Assembly: GCF_002368335.1 (NCBI RefSeq)
Contig: NZ_AP018288.1
Coordinates: 8,297,787-8,361,786 of the forward strand
From: Nostoc sp. NIES-4103
Lineage (GTDB): Bacteria; Cyanobacteriota; Cyanobacteriia; Cyanobacteriales; Nostocaceae
DNA: 64,000 nucleotides
Direction of reading: 5' to 3'
The notes under the pieces were generated by a model. That model worked only from the letters and a program-made list of their open reading frames with translations. It was not told where the DNA came from and did no database searches. Each line of letters begins with the position of its first letter. Within the stretch, counting starts at the first letter, position 1. The position numbers and the translations under genes are program-made. Positions 10,196 through 20,052 of the stretch are shown piece after piece.

Positions 10196-13100
10196 TTACC
10201 ATATGGTCATTTCTCCCATTGCAACAACGATTTTACGCTGTCCAACAAAGGGGCTTCTGCCATGAGCGGCTAGCATATTATCTAGCATGATAATATCACC
10301 TTTTTGCCAAGGGAAACTAATGTGTGACTCCTGATATACTACATTAATTTCGGCAATTTCTTCCTCTACAATTGCTGTACCGTCACCAAAGTAAACGTTA
10401 CGGGGTAATTTTGACTCACCAAATATTGATAGTAGTGATTCTCTAACGTCTGTATCTAAGTAGGAGATATGATGTAATTGAATTTGGTTGAAAAATACAG
10501 ACTCGCCAGTTTTAGGATGTATTGCTAAAGCTGGGCGAATTTGACGAGTAACTAACCCATTATTATCATACCATTCAAAGTCAATTCCAGCTTGATTGCA
10601 ATAATTTTCTACTTCGATTTTATCTGTAGTTTGAAAGAAGTTTTGCCAAGTAACATCTAAACCTTCAGCGAAGTTCCTTACATACATTAACTGTTTAGTA
10701 GCTAATTTTTCCCGCAATTGAGGGCTGAGCAATTGATAGGCTTTGCGACAGTCTACAATTGGGGTTTCTCCACCTTCAGCCGCAGCTTGAACACAGTAAA
10801 ACCAAATTTTCAAGGGGAAACAATGTAAATGAGAGCTTTCATTGTGGAAGAGTATAGCTTTATCTGCTGGGTAAGGAGTGGAACCATAAACTTTACCACC
10901 TTCTCCAGTGCGCGGTAAGTCGCCGTATTCAGCAAATAAATTAGAACAAATTGTTTGTGCAAAAGTTTCAAACTCTGAAACTGATTTTACATTAAAACCT
11001 CTAAATAAAATCGCCCCATGTTTTAATAATTCCGTTTCCAGATATTCTCGATTATTTTCAGCCCAAGAAATTAAATCAACTTCGGCAATATTAGGCTGAA
11101 TCACCAGCGGAAATTCCTGCCCCGCTTGTAGATAATCTGTTTTAATTAACTGCTCTCCTGACAAACTCACTGCTTTAGGAGTAATGCTCAAGAATTTTTG
11201 TCTTTTTGTTGCTTTACGCTCTTGTTGTTGCATGTTTTTTTGTAGTTTTTCTGCTTCTGTGAGCATTTCTAATGTATTAATGTGGCTTTGAGGTTGGTTC
11301 ACAATGCTGTTGATTAATGTTTGCCAGTGACTTGTCAAACGAGTGATGGTATCCTTAGCAAATAAATCAGCTTTATATTGCCATTTACCTTCTATACCTT
11401 GCTCAGTTTCTGTGACAAATAAGGCTAAATCAAATCGGGCATTTCTAGCTTCTATTTCCAGTAAATTTAAGGTAAGTCCAGGCAGTTCTAAGGTTGGAGT
11501 TGGTGTGTTTTGCAGGACAAATAACACCTGGAATAATGGAACAGTGTTGCTTAAATGTCTCTCAGGTTGTAATTTTCTAACTAACTCGTCAAAAGGTAAA
11601 TCTTGATGAGCGTAAGCTGCTAATGTTTGGGTGCGAACACGTTGCAATAACTCTAGGAAGGTAGGATTTCCACTTAAATCTGTGCGTAAGACTAATAAAT
11701 TGATGAAGAAACCTATTAATTGTTCAATTTCTGCTTGGTTGCGGTTGGCAACATCAGTACCAACAACAATATCATCTTGGTTGGTGTAGCGTTGCAATAA
11801 GATTTTAAAACTTGCCAGCAGTGTCATAAATAAGGTTACACCTGCTTGCCCAGAAAGCGATCGCATTTCTTGCACAACCGACGCAGGTATCACAAAGCTA
11901 TGAATAGCACCTTGGTTAGTTTTGACTTCAGCACTGGGGCGGGTTGTGGGTAGTTGCAAAACAGGTAAGTTTGCTAATTGCTGCTTCCAGTAGTTGAGTA
12001 AAGCTTCTCGTCTTTCACCTTGCAAATGTTGACGTTGCCAAACTGCAAAATCTGCATACTGGATAGGTAATGCAGGCAAAAAAGCAGGTTTTCCAGCAGC
12101 AAAGGCAGTGTACAGTGCTGCTAACTCGCGTACAAACACCCCCATTGACCAACCGTCAGAAACAATATGGTGAATGCTAAATAATACAATATGCTCTTGG
12201 TCATGGGCTTGTAGCAGCGTGCATCGCAGTAAGGGAACTTGAGACAAATCAAAAGGGTTTTGATATTCTTGATTTATCAAACGCTGAACTTCAGTATCCT
12301 GTTCATTTACTGACAGATGACTTAAATCTATTACTGACAATTTTATATTGAGAGTTGATGCGATCGCCTGAAATGGTTGTCCATTTTCATCAGTATAAAA
12401 ACTAGTACGTAAAGCTTCATGGCGACGTACAATTTCATTCAGACTTTGCTCTAAGGCTTCTATATTTAGGCTACCAACTAATCGTAGTGCAAATAACTCA
12501 TTGTAAGTTGCATCATCAGGCTGTAACTGCGCTAAAAACCACAATCTTTCTTGAGCGAATGATAAAGGTAATTTGTCTGTTCGATTTACACAAACCAAAG
12601 AGTTAACTGTAATGTGAGGTTTTATTTGTTGAGCGTTCTCAATTCGCTTTGCTAAACCTGCTATTGTGGGAGCGTCAAAAAGCTGACCAAGGGGTAATTC
12701 TAGTTGAAAAACTTGGCGCACTTGGGAGATTACCTGAGTAGCAAGTAATGAATGTCCACCCAACTCAAAGAAATTGTCATGAATATCGATTTGTTCCACC
12801 CCTAAAATTTCAGCCCATATTTTGCTGAGAATTTCTTCTATAGGAGTTTGGGGAGCAGAAATAGCTTTATTTAAGCTTTTTTGTTCTTTTGTTAATCTAG
12901 GTCTAATACGGGGAATTTGCTCATCAGCAATTTTCTCTAATAGCGTTCCTATATTGATTTCGGCATTATCAGCAATTACTTGGAGTAAAGTTAAAAACTG
13001 TTGCCGAATTAGAGTGATATTTGCATTGTCAAAACGCCGCTGGTCATAAATTAGCGACAATTTGCATTCTGAATTAATGCTAGCAAGTATAGTTAGTGGA

Positions 13101-14269
13101 TATTGAGTTTGTGCGCCATCTGAACAAATATTAGTAATATAAATATCTAAATCAGGAGATTGGAGAATTGAATAATCTATCGGATAATTTTCAAATACGA
13201 GTAAACTTTCATATAAAGGAACTCCCCCAGGGATTTCACTACATTGATATATTTGTCCTGTAGAACTATGCTCGTATTCTCGCAGTTCTAAGTTATGGGC
13301 GTATATATTTTGTAGCCAAGACCACAGCGAAGTATTATGGTCTACATGAATCCGTAGTGGTAAGGTGTTAATGAATAAACCAATCATCGATTCGCTACCT
13401 ACCAAATCCACTGGACGACCAGAAACAGTGATGCCAAATACTACATCTTGATTATTACTATAACGATTCAGTAATAAAGCCCAAATTCCCTGAATTAAAG
13501 TGTTAAAAGTAACTTTATTTTGCTTAACTAAAGATTGTAAGACAAGTGTAGTAGTAGTTGACAATGAAGCTTCTTGTTTACCATAGTATTCGGTCGATTC
13601 AGAGCCAGTCGCAAGGGCAGCTGGCAAACCTAAAGCTGTAGGTTGGCTAAAACCTTGTAGTGTCTGTTGCCAAAAAGTATTTGCTTTTTCTAAATTTTGC
13701 TGTTTGAGCCAGGTGATATAATCCTGATAATGACGGCTAGGCTGAATATGTAAATCTTGATTTTTAGCGATCGCCTGATAAAAAGATAATAATTCTTTAA
13801 ATAGAAGAAACAGACACCACCCATCTATCAAAATGTGATGATGACTCCAAACAAATTGATAGCTATTGTCGCTCAAATGAAACAGAGTTAACCGCATCAA
13901 AGGAGGTTTAGATAAATTAAAACCCTGTTCGCGGTCTGTTTTCAAGAATTGCTCTAACTGCTGTTGCTGTAAAGTTGATTTTATCCCCCGCCAGTCTTGA
14001 TAACTGAGGTTAACTTCTACCTGACGCAGTACAACTTGTCTTGGTTCATCTTGGGTTTTCCAGACAAAAGCTGTTCTTAAAACTGAATGACGTGCTACTA
14101 TTCGTTGCCAAGCTTGTTCAAAAGCCGGCAAATTCAAATTGCCATTTAAGGTACAACTTAATTGTTCAACGTAAATACCTGAATTATCAGCAGCAGCAAC
14201 ACTGTTAAACAGCATCCCCAGTTGGGGAGGTGATAGGGGATAAATGGATTCAATGTTTTTCTTATTCAC
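10196..14269 (-). CDS. NRPS C-T-C fused to TauD/SyrP-like Fe(II)/2-oxoglutarate oxygenase, no adenylation domain
   Basis: 1357 residues. C1 has HHILIDGWC near residue 146 and the YPLSPPQLGMLF start typical of C domains that follow an E domain. A carrier with GGHSLL near 506 comes next, about 40 residues after the end of C1, so no A domain lies between them. C2 has HHIVSDGWS near 703. Residues about 1080-1357 are a TauD-family oxygenase with the metal motif HNE near 1143 and the distal His in AAHGRSP near 1335. SyrP-like members of this family beta-hydroxylate carrier-bound amino acids, Asp among them. The next protein supplies an Asp module, so the fused oxygenase most likely makes beta-OH-Asp. 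What loads the carrier of the A-less module is unknown; trans loading is the simplest idea. Only 14 bp separate it from the upstream gene. Confidence 0.93.
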   Translation of the reverse strand: MNKKNIESIYPLSPPQLGMLFNSVAAADNSGIYVEQLSCTLNGNLNLPAFEQAWQRIVARHSVLRTAFVWKTQDEPRQVVLRQVEVNLSYQDWRGIKSTLQQQQLEQFLKTDREQGFNLSKPPLMRLTLFHLSDNSYQFVWSHHHILIDGWCLFLLFKELLSFYQAIAKNQDLHIQPSRHYQDYITWLKQQNLEKANTFWQQTLQGFSQPTALGLPAALATGSESTEYYGKQEASLSTTTTLVLQSLVKQNKVTFNTLIQGIWALLLNRYSNNQDVVFGITVSGRPVDLVGSESMIGLFINTLPLRIHVDHNTSLWSWLQNIYAHNLELREYEHSSTGQIYQCSEIPGGVPLYESLLVFENYPIDYSILQSPDLDIYITNICSDGAQTQYPLTILASINSECKLSLIYDQRRFDNANITLIRQQFLTLLQVIADNAEINIGTLLEKIADEQIPRIRPRLTKEQKSLNKAISAPQTPIEEILSKIWAEILGVEQIDIHDNFFELGGHSLLATQVISQVRQVFQLELPLGQLFDAPTIAGLAKRIENAQQIKPHITVNSLVCVNRTDKLPLSFAQERLWFLAQLQPDDATYNELFALRLVGSLNIEALEQSLNEIVRRHEALRTSFYTDENGQPFQAIASTLNIKLSVIDLSHLSVNEQDTEVQRLINQEYQNPFDLSQVPLLRCTLLQAHDQEHIVLFSIHHIVSDGWSMGVFVRELAALYTAFAAGKPAFLPALPIQYADFAVWQRQHLQGERREALLNYWKQQLANLPVLQLPTTRPSAEVKTNQGAIHSFVIPASVVQEMRSLSGQAGVTLFMTLLASFKILLQRYTNQDDIVVGTDVANRNQAEIEQLIGFFINLLVLRTDLSGNPTFLELLQRVRTQTLAAYAHQDLPFDELVRKLQPERHLSNTVPLFQVLFVLQNTPTPTLELPGLTLNLLEIEARNARFDLALFVTETEQGIEGKWQYKADLFAKDTITRLTSHWQTLINSIVNQPQSHINTLEMLTEAEKLQKNMQQQERKATKRQKFLSITPKAVSLSGEQLIKTDYLQAGQEFPLVIQPNIAEVDLISWAENNREYLETELLKHGAILFRGFNVKSVSEFETFAQTICSNLFAEYGDLPRTGEGGKVYGSTPYPADKAILFHNESSHLHCFPLKIWFYCVQAAAEGGETPIVDCRKAYQLLSPQLREKLATKQLMYVRNFAEGLDVTWQNFFQTTDKIEVENYCNQAGIDFEWYDNNGLVTRQIRPALAIHPKTGESVFFNQIQLHHISYLDTDVRESLLSIFGESKLPRNVYFGDGTAIVEEEIAEINVVYQESHISFPWQKGDIIMLDNMLAAHGRSPFVGQRKIVVAMGEMTIW

Positions 14270-14283
14270 GGGAGATTTTGTTA

Positions 14284-17200
14284 TTAATCTAAAGCGAGTT
14301 CTGCAAAAACTTGATTCAGCTGGTCTTGACTGATGTCTGCATCAGGAAAATCTTCTGGAGTATAATTATTGACCTCAGCAGTTTGACAATGGATAATTAG
14401 CGATCGCAATGTCTCCACCATACTCCAAGCCAAGTTTTCCACTGTTTCTTGACGATGTAAATTCTTACTATAAGACCATTGCAGTTGCAGTTGACCATTA
14501 ATCACCATCGCTTCTACTTCCAGCAAATAACGCCGATTTCCTGCTGGGCTACGTGTTCCTCCTGTTGATTCTTTAGCTAGTTTCAATAAAGACAACTGGG
14601 GTAAAAGTTGGTCAAACTGTCCCAAATAATTGAAAATTACTTCAGGCTGTGGTTGTGCTTGTAATTTCTCAATAATGTCTCGTTGATTGCTCAGATAACG
14701 TAATATACCATAATCAAAGCCACGATTAGGAAGATGCCGCATTTTTTCTTTCACATTTTGTAGTGTCTCTCCTAAATTATTGGCATTTTCTATTTCTAAT
14801 AAAACCGGAAAAATGGTAGTAAACCAGCCTACTGTACGGGTTAAATCCACATCATCAAAAATTTCTTCTCGACCGTGACCTTCTAAATCTACCAGCAGTG
14901 ATGGCTGTCCTGTCCACTGTTGAAAAGTATGCCCTAATGCAGCTAGTAAGATATTATTTATTTGAGTGCGATATGTATTCGTCACTTCTTGTAGTAAAGC
15001 TTGCGTATCTTCTACAGAAAGGTTTGCCGAAATCCTGCGAACTGATGCTTCAATGTTGTCTTTTTGAGGAAAATCAACAGGTATAGGTTTTACAACTTGA
15101 CTTAAACTATTGCACCAGTAATCTAATTCTGACTGCACATTCGGCGAATGGGCATAATTTTGTAATTGTTCTGACCACTGTTTAAAAGAAGTAGTTTTAA
15201 CTGGTAGTTGTATAATTTCACCTTTGCTAAGTTGCTGGTATGCTGTCTGAAAATCTTCAATCAAGATGCGCCATGAAACCCCATCTACAGCTAAATGGTG
15301 AATTACCCAAAGTAAGCGACCAGGTTGATTAATACCATAGTCAAAATAGGCTACCTGTAATAATGGCCCATTCACCAAATTGAGACTGCTTTGTAGTTTA
15401 TTAGCGGTAGTTAATAAAGTAATTTCTTGTTGTTGAGGAGAAAAAGTTGATAAATCTAGCCATGTTAATGATATTTCCTCATCAGTAGCAACTATCTCAG
15501 CTTCCCAGCCAATATCCTTTTTTATAAAACGTAAACGCAACGCATCATGGTGTATCAATAATGACTTTAATGCCTGCTTAAATAGCTCAAGATTAAGTGG
15601 CTGTAGCACTTCTAGCAGCACAGATTGATTCCAATGATGTGGGGCTGGGAAATTTTGCTCAAAAAACCAATGTTGAATAGGTGTCAGAGAAACTTTTCCA
15701 GTAACTATACCCTGTGGGGATAAATTATTAGACTTAATATCAGCTATTGTCGCTAATTGAGCGATCGTCTGATATTGAAACATCTGCTTAGGAGTAAAAT
15801 GCAGTCCTACTTGCTTAGCCTTGGCTATCACTTGAAGGCTGAGAATAGAATCTCCACCTAATTCAAAGAAATTATCATTGACACCTACTTGTTTTAACCC
15901 CAATACCTGCATCCAAATTTCTGCTAACTGCTTTTCTATAGGAGTTTGAGGTGCAATAAAAGTAGATTGCAATTCAGGACGCTGCTGATCTGGTGCAGGT
16001 AAAGCACGGCGGTCTAATTTACCATTGGGTGTTAAAGGCATTGCCTCTAACATAATAAAAGTAGAAGGCAGCATATATTCTGGTAACTTTTGTTGTAAAA
16101 AGCTACGCAGTTCATTGATTTTCAGAGATATATTATTAGCAACAACATAAGCAATCAATCGCTGATTACCGAATTCATCTTTTTGAACAGTGACTACAGT
16201 TTCTCGCACAGCAGGATGTTGATTTAATACTGCCTCAATCTCTCCTAGCTCAATGCGGAAGCCGCGAATCTTAACTTGGTAATCAATTCGTCCTAAAAAT
16301 TCGATGTTTCCATCTGGTAAATAGCGAGCTAAATCTCCTGTTTTGTAGAGACGCGCTTCTGGTTTGTTGCTGAAAGGATGAGTAATAAATTTTTCTGTTG
16401 TCAATTCTGGATTATTTAAATAGCCTTTAGCTAATCCAACTCCGCCTATATACAACTCACCTATAACTCCAATGGGAACAGGGTTTAAATATTGATCCAA
16501 AAGATAAATTTGAGTATTAGCAATTGGGCGACCAATCGGAACTGTGGCAGCAGATGAAGGATAATTTTGACATTTCCAAAATGTCACATCTATGGCTGCT
16601 TCTGTTGGGCCGTATAGATTATGTAACTCAGCATCTATACGCTCAAAGAAACGTTTTTCCAGTTCCACAGATAATGCTTCACCACTACAAATTACCCGTT
16701 TGATAGATTTGCACTTCCCAACTCCTGGTTGTTCCAGAAATACTTGCAGCATTGATGGCACAAAATGCACAGTGGTAATTTGCTGCTGTGTAATTACATT
16801 CACCAGATAATTTGTGTCTCGATGTCCCTCTGGTTGAGCTATTACTAACCGCGCCCCAACTAACAACGGCAAGAGAAATTCCCATACAGACACATCAAAG
16901 CTGAAAGGAGTTTTTTGCAAAACTCTGTCTGCTGTTGTTAATTGACAATAATCCTGCATCCACAGTAAGCGGTTACAAATTGCCTGATGAGTATTCATCG
17001 CACCCTTTGGTTTACCTGTAGAACCAGAGGTGTAGATTACATAAGCAAGATTTTCAGGCGTAACACTGTGAGCAAGGTTTTCTGTAATTTCTTGGGCAAT
17101 TACTTCCCAATTGTTGTCCAAGCAAATGGTTTTTGCTGTGTGAGCAGGTAGACTTTCAAGCAAGTGCTTCTGGGTCAATAAAACTCCAACTTGAGAGTTT

Positions 17201-18873
17201 TCTAACATGAAAGCTAATCTTTCTTGGGGATAGGTGGGGTCAAGTGGAACATAGGCACCACCAGCTTTGAGAATACCCAAGAGTCCTACTACCATTTCTA
17301 AAGAACGCTCTACACAAATCCCCACCAATACTTCTGGTTTTACTCCCAGTTTTTGCAGGTAATGAGCGAGTTGATTTGCTTTGGCGTTCAGTTCCCGATA
17401 TGTTAATTGCTGATTCTCAAATACTACAGCAACAGCATCAGGGGTTTTTTCAACTTGTGCCTCAAATAGTTGATGAATACATTTATCTTGAGGGTAATCA
17501 ACTTGTGTATTATTCCATTCTTCTAATAACTGATAACGCTCTTTAGCTGTCAGCAATGGCAATTCACACAAGCGTTGCTGAGGATTTGCCACCATACCTA
17601 ATAGTAAAGTTTGCAAATGCCCCAACATACGAGCTATTTTATCATCATTAAAATGGTGGCGATCGCTAAAAATTTCTAGTGTTAACTCTGAATCTACTTG
17701 TACTGAAATATTCAGCGGATAGTGAGGATGAATAAAACTATTAATATTAGATATTTTCAGATGATCTATCGGTTGTTGTAACGAAGAATTGATAGGGTAA
17801 TTTTGAAAATTAAATATACTTTCAAATAATGGCTGTCCAGATGGAATTTCACTCCATTTTTGTATTTCTATTAATGGAGTGTATTCGTATTGTCGCACCT
17901 CATTTTGTTGGATTTGTAATTGCTTAAGCCAAGGTATGATAAATTCTTGAGGATTTAAACTGACTCTGACTGGCAAGGTGTTAATAAACACTCCCACCAT
18001 TGATTCTACACCTGCTAATGTGGTGGGGCGACCAGATACAACTCCTCCAAAAACAATGTCGTTTTCACCACTATAACGACTTAAAAGAATTGCCCATGCT
18101 CCCTGCACTATGGTATTTAGTGTTAGTTGTTGTTGCCGAGCAAAAGACTGCAAGGCGGCTGTTTCTTTATTTGATAACTTCAATAGCTGCGTATTGTATT
18201 TTTTGTCTTTACTATTCTGGTTGCCAAAATTTTGGTCTATGCCCAAAGAAGTAATTGTAGTAAAACCTTTGAGATATTGCCGCCAAAACAATTCTGCAAT
18301 TGATAAATTTTGCTTTTGTAACCAAGCTATGTAGTCTCGATAAGGACGGGGTTTTTGCAATTGTATATTTTTACTTTGGCTTAATGCCTGATAGCAAGCA
18401 AATAATTCCTGAAGTAGCAAAGAAGAAGACCAACCATCTAATAATAAGTGATGATGACTCCATATAAATTTGTAATGATTTTCAGATAACTGAAGTAGCG
18501 TTAAGCGCATCAAAGGAGCCTGAGAAATTTCAAACCCTTTTTCTCTTTCCGCTACTAAACAAGTTTCAATACGCTCTTGCTGTGCAATAAATTCTAATCC
18601 AGATAAATTCTGTTGCTGCCAAGGTAGTTGCACTTGTCTATGCACTACCTGCACAGGTTCTTTAATTCCTTCCCAAATAAATGAAGTTCGCAAAATTGGA
18701 TGTCTTACAACTAATTGCTGCCATGCTTGTTGAAATAAATCAATATCTAAATTTCCTTGAATATCACAATTTAACTGTTCAACATAAACTCCTGATTCTG
18801 GGGCATAAATTGTGTGGAAAAGTATGCCCTGTTGCATCGGTGATAATGGATAAAATTCCTCAATATTTTTCAT
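14284..18873 (-). CDS. Nonribosomal peptide synthetase C-A(Ser)-T-E
   Basis: A single module of 1529 residues from the ATG at 18873 (MKNIEEFYPLSPMQQG). An upstream in-frame extension reaches 18978 but only translates a tandem repeat, so I reject it. C domain: HHLLLDGWS near residue 142, of the type that accepts D-configured donors. A domain: YTSGSTGKPKG near 618, FDVSVWEF and YGPTEAAIDV; the specificity residues read DVWHISLIDK, a standard Ser code. Carrier: GGDSILS near 1008, the GGDS form that precedes epimerases. E domain: HHLAVDGVSW near 1194, intact. It should therefore install D-Ser. The gene begins 271 bp after the methyltransferase, a gap holding a MITE-like element and a heptamer repeat, so expression may not be simply coupled to the upstream genes. 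Confidence 0.94.
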   Translation of the reverse strand: MKNIEEFYPLSPMQQGILFHTIYAPESGVYVEQLNCDIQGNLDIDLFQQAWQQLVVRHPILRTSFIWEGIKEPVQVVHRQVQLPWQQQNLSGLEFIAQQERIETCLVAEREKGFEISQAPLMRLTLLQLSENHYKFIWSHHHLLLDGWSSSLLLQELFACYQALSQSKNIQLQKPRPYRDYIAWLQKQNLSIAELFWRQYLKGFTTITSLGIDQNFGNQNSKDKKYNTQLLKLSNKETAALQSFARQQQLTLNTIVQGAWAILLSRYSGENDIVFGGVVSGRPTTLAGVESMVGVFINTLPVRVSLNPQEFIIPWLKQLQIQQNEVRQYEYTPLIEIQKWSEIPSGQPLFESIFNFQNYPINSSLQQPIDHLKISNINSFIHPHYPLNISVQVDSELTLEIFSDRHHFNDDKIARMLGHLQTLLLGMVANPQQRLCELPLLTAKERYQLLEEWNNTQVDYPQDKCIHQLFEAQVEKTPDAVAVVFENQQLTYRELNAKANQLAHYLQKLGVKPEVLVGICVERSLEMVVGLLGILKAGGAYVPLDPTYPQERLAFMLENSQVGVLLTQKHLLESLPAHTAKTICLDNNWEVIAQEITENLAHSVTPENLAYVIYTSGSTGKPKGAMNTHQAICNRLLWMQDYCQLTTADRVLQKTPFSFDVSVWEFLLPLLVGARLVIAQPEGHRDTNYLVNVITQQQITTVHFVPSMLQVFLEQPGVGKCKSIKRVICSGEALSVELEKRFFERIDAELHNLYGPTEAAIDVTFWKCQNYPSSAATVPIGRPIANTQIYLLDQYLNPVPIGVIGELYIGGVGLAKGYLNNPELTTEKFITHPFSNKPEARLYKTGDLARYLPDGNIEFLGRIDYQVKIRGFRIELGEIEAVLNQHPAVRETVVTVQKDEFGNQRLIAYVVANNISLKINELRSFLQQKLPEYMLPSTFIMLEAMPLTPNGKLDRRALPAPDQQRPELQSTFIAPQTPIEKQLAEIWMQVLGLKQVGVNDNFFELGGDSILSLQVIAKAKQVGLHFTPKQMFQYQTIAQLATIADIKSNNLSPQGIVTGKVSLTPIQHWFFEQNFPAPHHWNQSVLLEVLQPLNLELFKQALKSLLIHHDALRLRFIKKDIGWEAEIVATDEEISLTWLDLSTFSPQQQEITLLTTANKLQSSLNLVNGPLLQVAYFDYGINQPGRLLWVIHHLAVDGVSWRILIEDFQTAYQQLSKGEIIQLPVKTTSFKQWSEQLQNYAHSPNVQSELDYWCNSLSQVVKPIPVDFPQKDNIEASVRRISANLSVEDTQALLQEVTNTYRTQINNILLAALGHTFQQWTGQPSLLVDLEGHGREEIFDDVDLTRTVGWFTTIFPVLLEIENANNLGETLQNVKEKMRHLPNRGFDYGILRYLSNQRDIIEKLQAQPQPEVIFNYLGQFDQLLPQLSLLKLAKESTGGTRSPAGNRRYLLEVEAMVINGQLQLQWSYSKNLHRQETVENLAWSMVETLRSLIIHCQTAEVNNYTPEDFPDADISQDQLNQVFAELALD

Positions 18874-18914
18874 AGAGCAATCCGCTTTGATTTCTGAAAT
18901 TATTTGTGTAGGTA

Positions 18915-18944
18915 GGGAACAGGGAACAGGGAACAGGGAACAGG
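18915..18944. repeat. Heptanucleotide tandem repeat GGGAACA, about 4 copies
   Basis: The unit GGGAACA is repeated head to tail just upstream of the C-A-T-E NRPS gene, 42 bp before its ATG. It is a short tandemly repeated repetitive (STRR) sequence of the sort scattered through filamentous cyanobacterial genomes. It may change the leader length of the downstream gene. Confidence 0.85.
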
Positions 18945-19055
18945 AAAAAGGAGTATAAGTGTACTGAATTTTTTTCAAAAATCAAATATGATTCCTACAT
19001 TTGTACAAATGTTGAAATTTGGTTGATGCTTGCAAAAGAGTTGTTGAACTTATAT

Positions 19056-19143
19056 AAAACTTACGCAAAAAACCTCTCAAACCCTCCTCCGTGTCCTCTG
19101 CGTCCTCTGCGGTTCGATTTTACGTTACCTATGCGTAAGTCCT
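19056..19143. mobile_element. MITE-like element, copy A (termini ACTTACGCA / TGCGTAAGT)
   Basis: The inverted 9-bp ends ACTTACGCA (19059-19067) and TGCGTAAGT (19132-19140) enclose about 65 bp that carry GATTTTACGT. The same ends and part of the core recur at 43496-43589 and 60154-60293. It codes for nothing. Its right end lies immediately after the stop codon of the methyltransferase gene, inside the NRPS/PKS operon. Confidence 0.65.
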
Positions 19144-19144
19144 G

Positions 19145-20023
19145 TTATAGCCTGGTTGGATCGTCGATAGTGGGAAATTCTAAATTTAATTCTGTTAATG
19201 ATTTTATCCCTATTTCCTGTAGAAATTCAGGTCTTAAAATGTTGTTTTCAACTACATTACCTGGTGCTGTATTATCACCTTTATGGATAAAAATTTGATT
19301 GCGGTAAAAATGTATCCCGACGATATGTTTATCAAAGTAGTTAGGAGTGTACTCTGGATGAATAAATTCTTGGTGGCTCAAGCAATCAACTAGTCTTTTA
19401 AAGAAATTCATCATCGTCTTTTGGTCATACAAATCCAGACTACCACCATATTCAGCCCAATGAGGAGCAACATCATTGCTGGAAAACTTTGACCAATTAT
19501 CGTAACTGGGTATATAAGATGTATGGGTATCTTCTACTACATATATACCGCCATCATTCAATTCTGGAAACAAAATTTTAAATGTTTTAATTACATGGTC
19601 GTTGCGATGGCTGCCATCATCAATAATAATGTCAAATTTACCCGTTTCTGCGACAACATTTTTCAGAAATAGTTCATCATCTTGACTTCCTTGAAAAATT
19701 TTAATTCGGTCTTCTTCCAAGGCCTTTTTGTTGACAATATCTATTCCATAAATCATACTTTTAGGAAAATATTGCTTCCACATTCGCAAGGAATCACCAC
19801 CAGAATAAGGGTCATCATAACCTCCTACACCAATTTCTAAAATTTTCAATTTTTGATTTTTCAATGGTGCAAAATGCTCTTGGTAATGCTGACCAAATAA
19901 ATGAGGGTTCCATTTGCTGCTATAAAGAGGCAGTAACTTACTTAAATCATTCTGGTAGAGGAATGACATAACTTGATGCTGCAATTTTTGGAAAAAAGGA
20001 GTTGATTTTTTTGCTGCTAACAT
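19145..20023 (-). CDS. SAM-dependent O-methyltransferase, MycE-like
   Basis: 292 residues. The SAM-binding segment ILEIGVGGYDDPYSGGDSLR, then IYGIDI, IFQGSQDD and IIIDDGSHRNDHV, matches the MycE/ElmMI group of Mg-dependent O-methyltransferases known from macrolide and tetracenomycin sugar tailoring. It sits 29 bp downstream of the PKS gene, within the siderophore operon. A tailoring O-methylation is the natural guess, for example of the hydroxyl left by the ketoreductase, but the substrate is not readable from sequence. The stop codon abuts a MITE-like element. The C-terminus therefore might have been reshaped by insertion, although the catalytic motifs are complete. The family call is fairly sure, the role is inferred. 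Confidence 0.85.
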   Translation of the reverse strand: MLAAKKSTPFFQKLQHQVMSFLYQNDLSKLLPLYSSKWNPHLFGQHYQEHFAPLKNQKLKILEIGVGGYDDPYSGGDSLRMWKQYFPKSMIYGIDIVNKKALEEDRIKIFQGSQDDELFLKNVVAETGKFDIIIDDGSHRNDHVIKTFKILFPELNDGGIYVVEDTHTSYIPSYDNWSKFSSNDVAPHWAEYGGSLDLYDQKTMMNFFKRLVDCLSHQEFIHPEYTPNYFDKHIVGIHFYRNQIFIHKGDNTAPGNVVENNILRPEFLQEIGIKSLTELNLEFPTIDDPTRL

Positions 20024-20052
20024 CGTGATTTTTCCTAATCAATCTTATACCT

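Noticed and set aside
10196..14269. A domain missing because of a frameshift or sequencing error
   Set aside because: The frame is continuous and the C-to-T linker is short; no A-domain core motif is found in any frame between about 12750 and 13000.
18874..18978. 35-residue N-terminal extension of the C-A-T-E NRPS
   Set aside because: It encodes the GGGAACA repeat in one frame and has no homology to C-domain starts; MKNIEEFYPLSP at 18873 is the family start.
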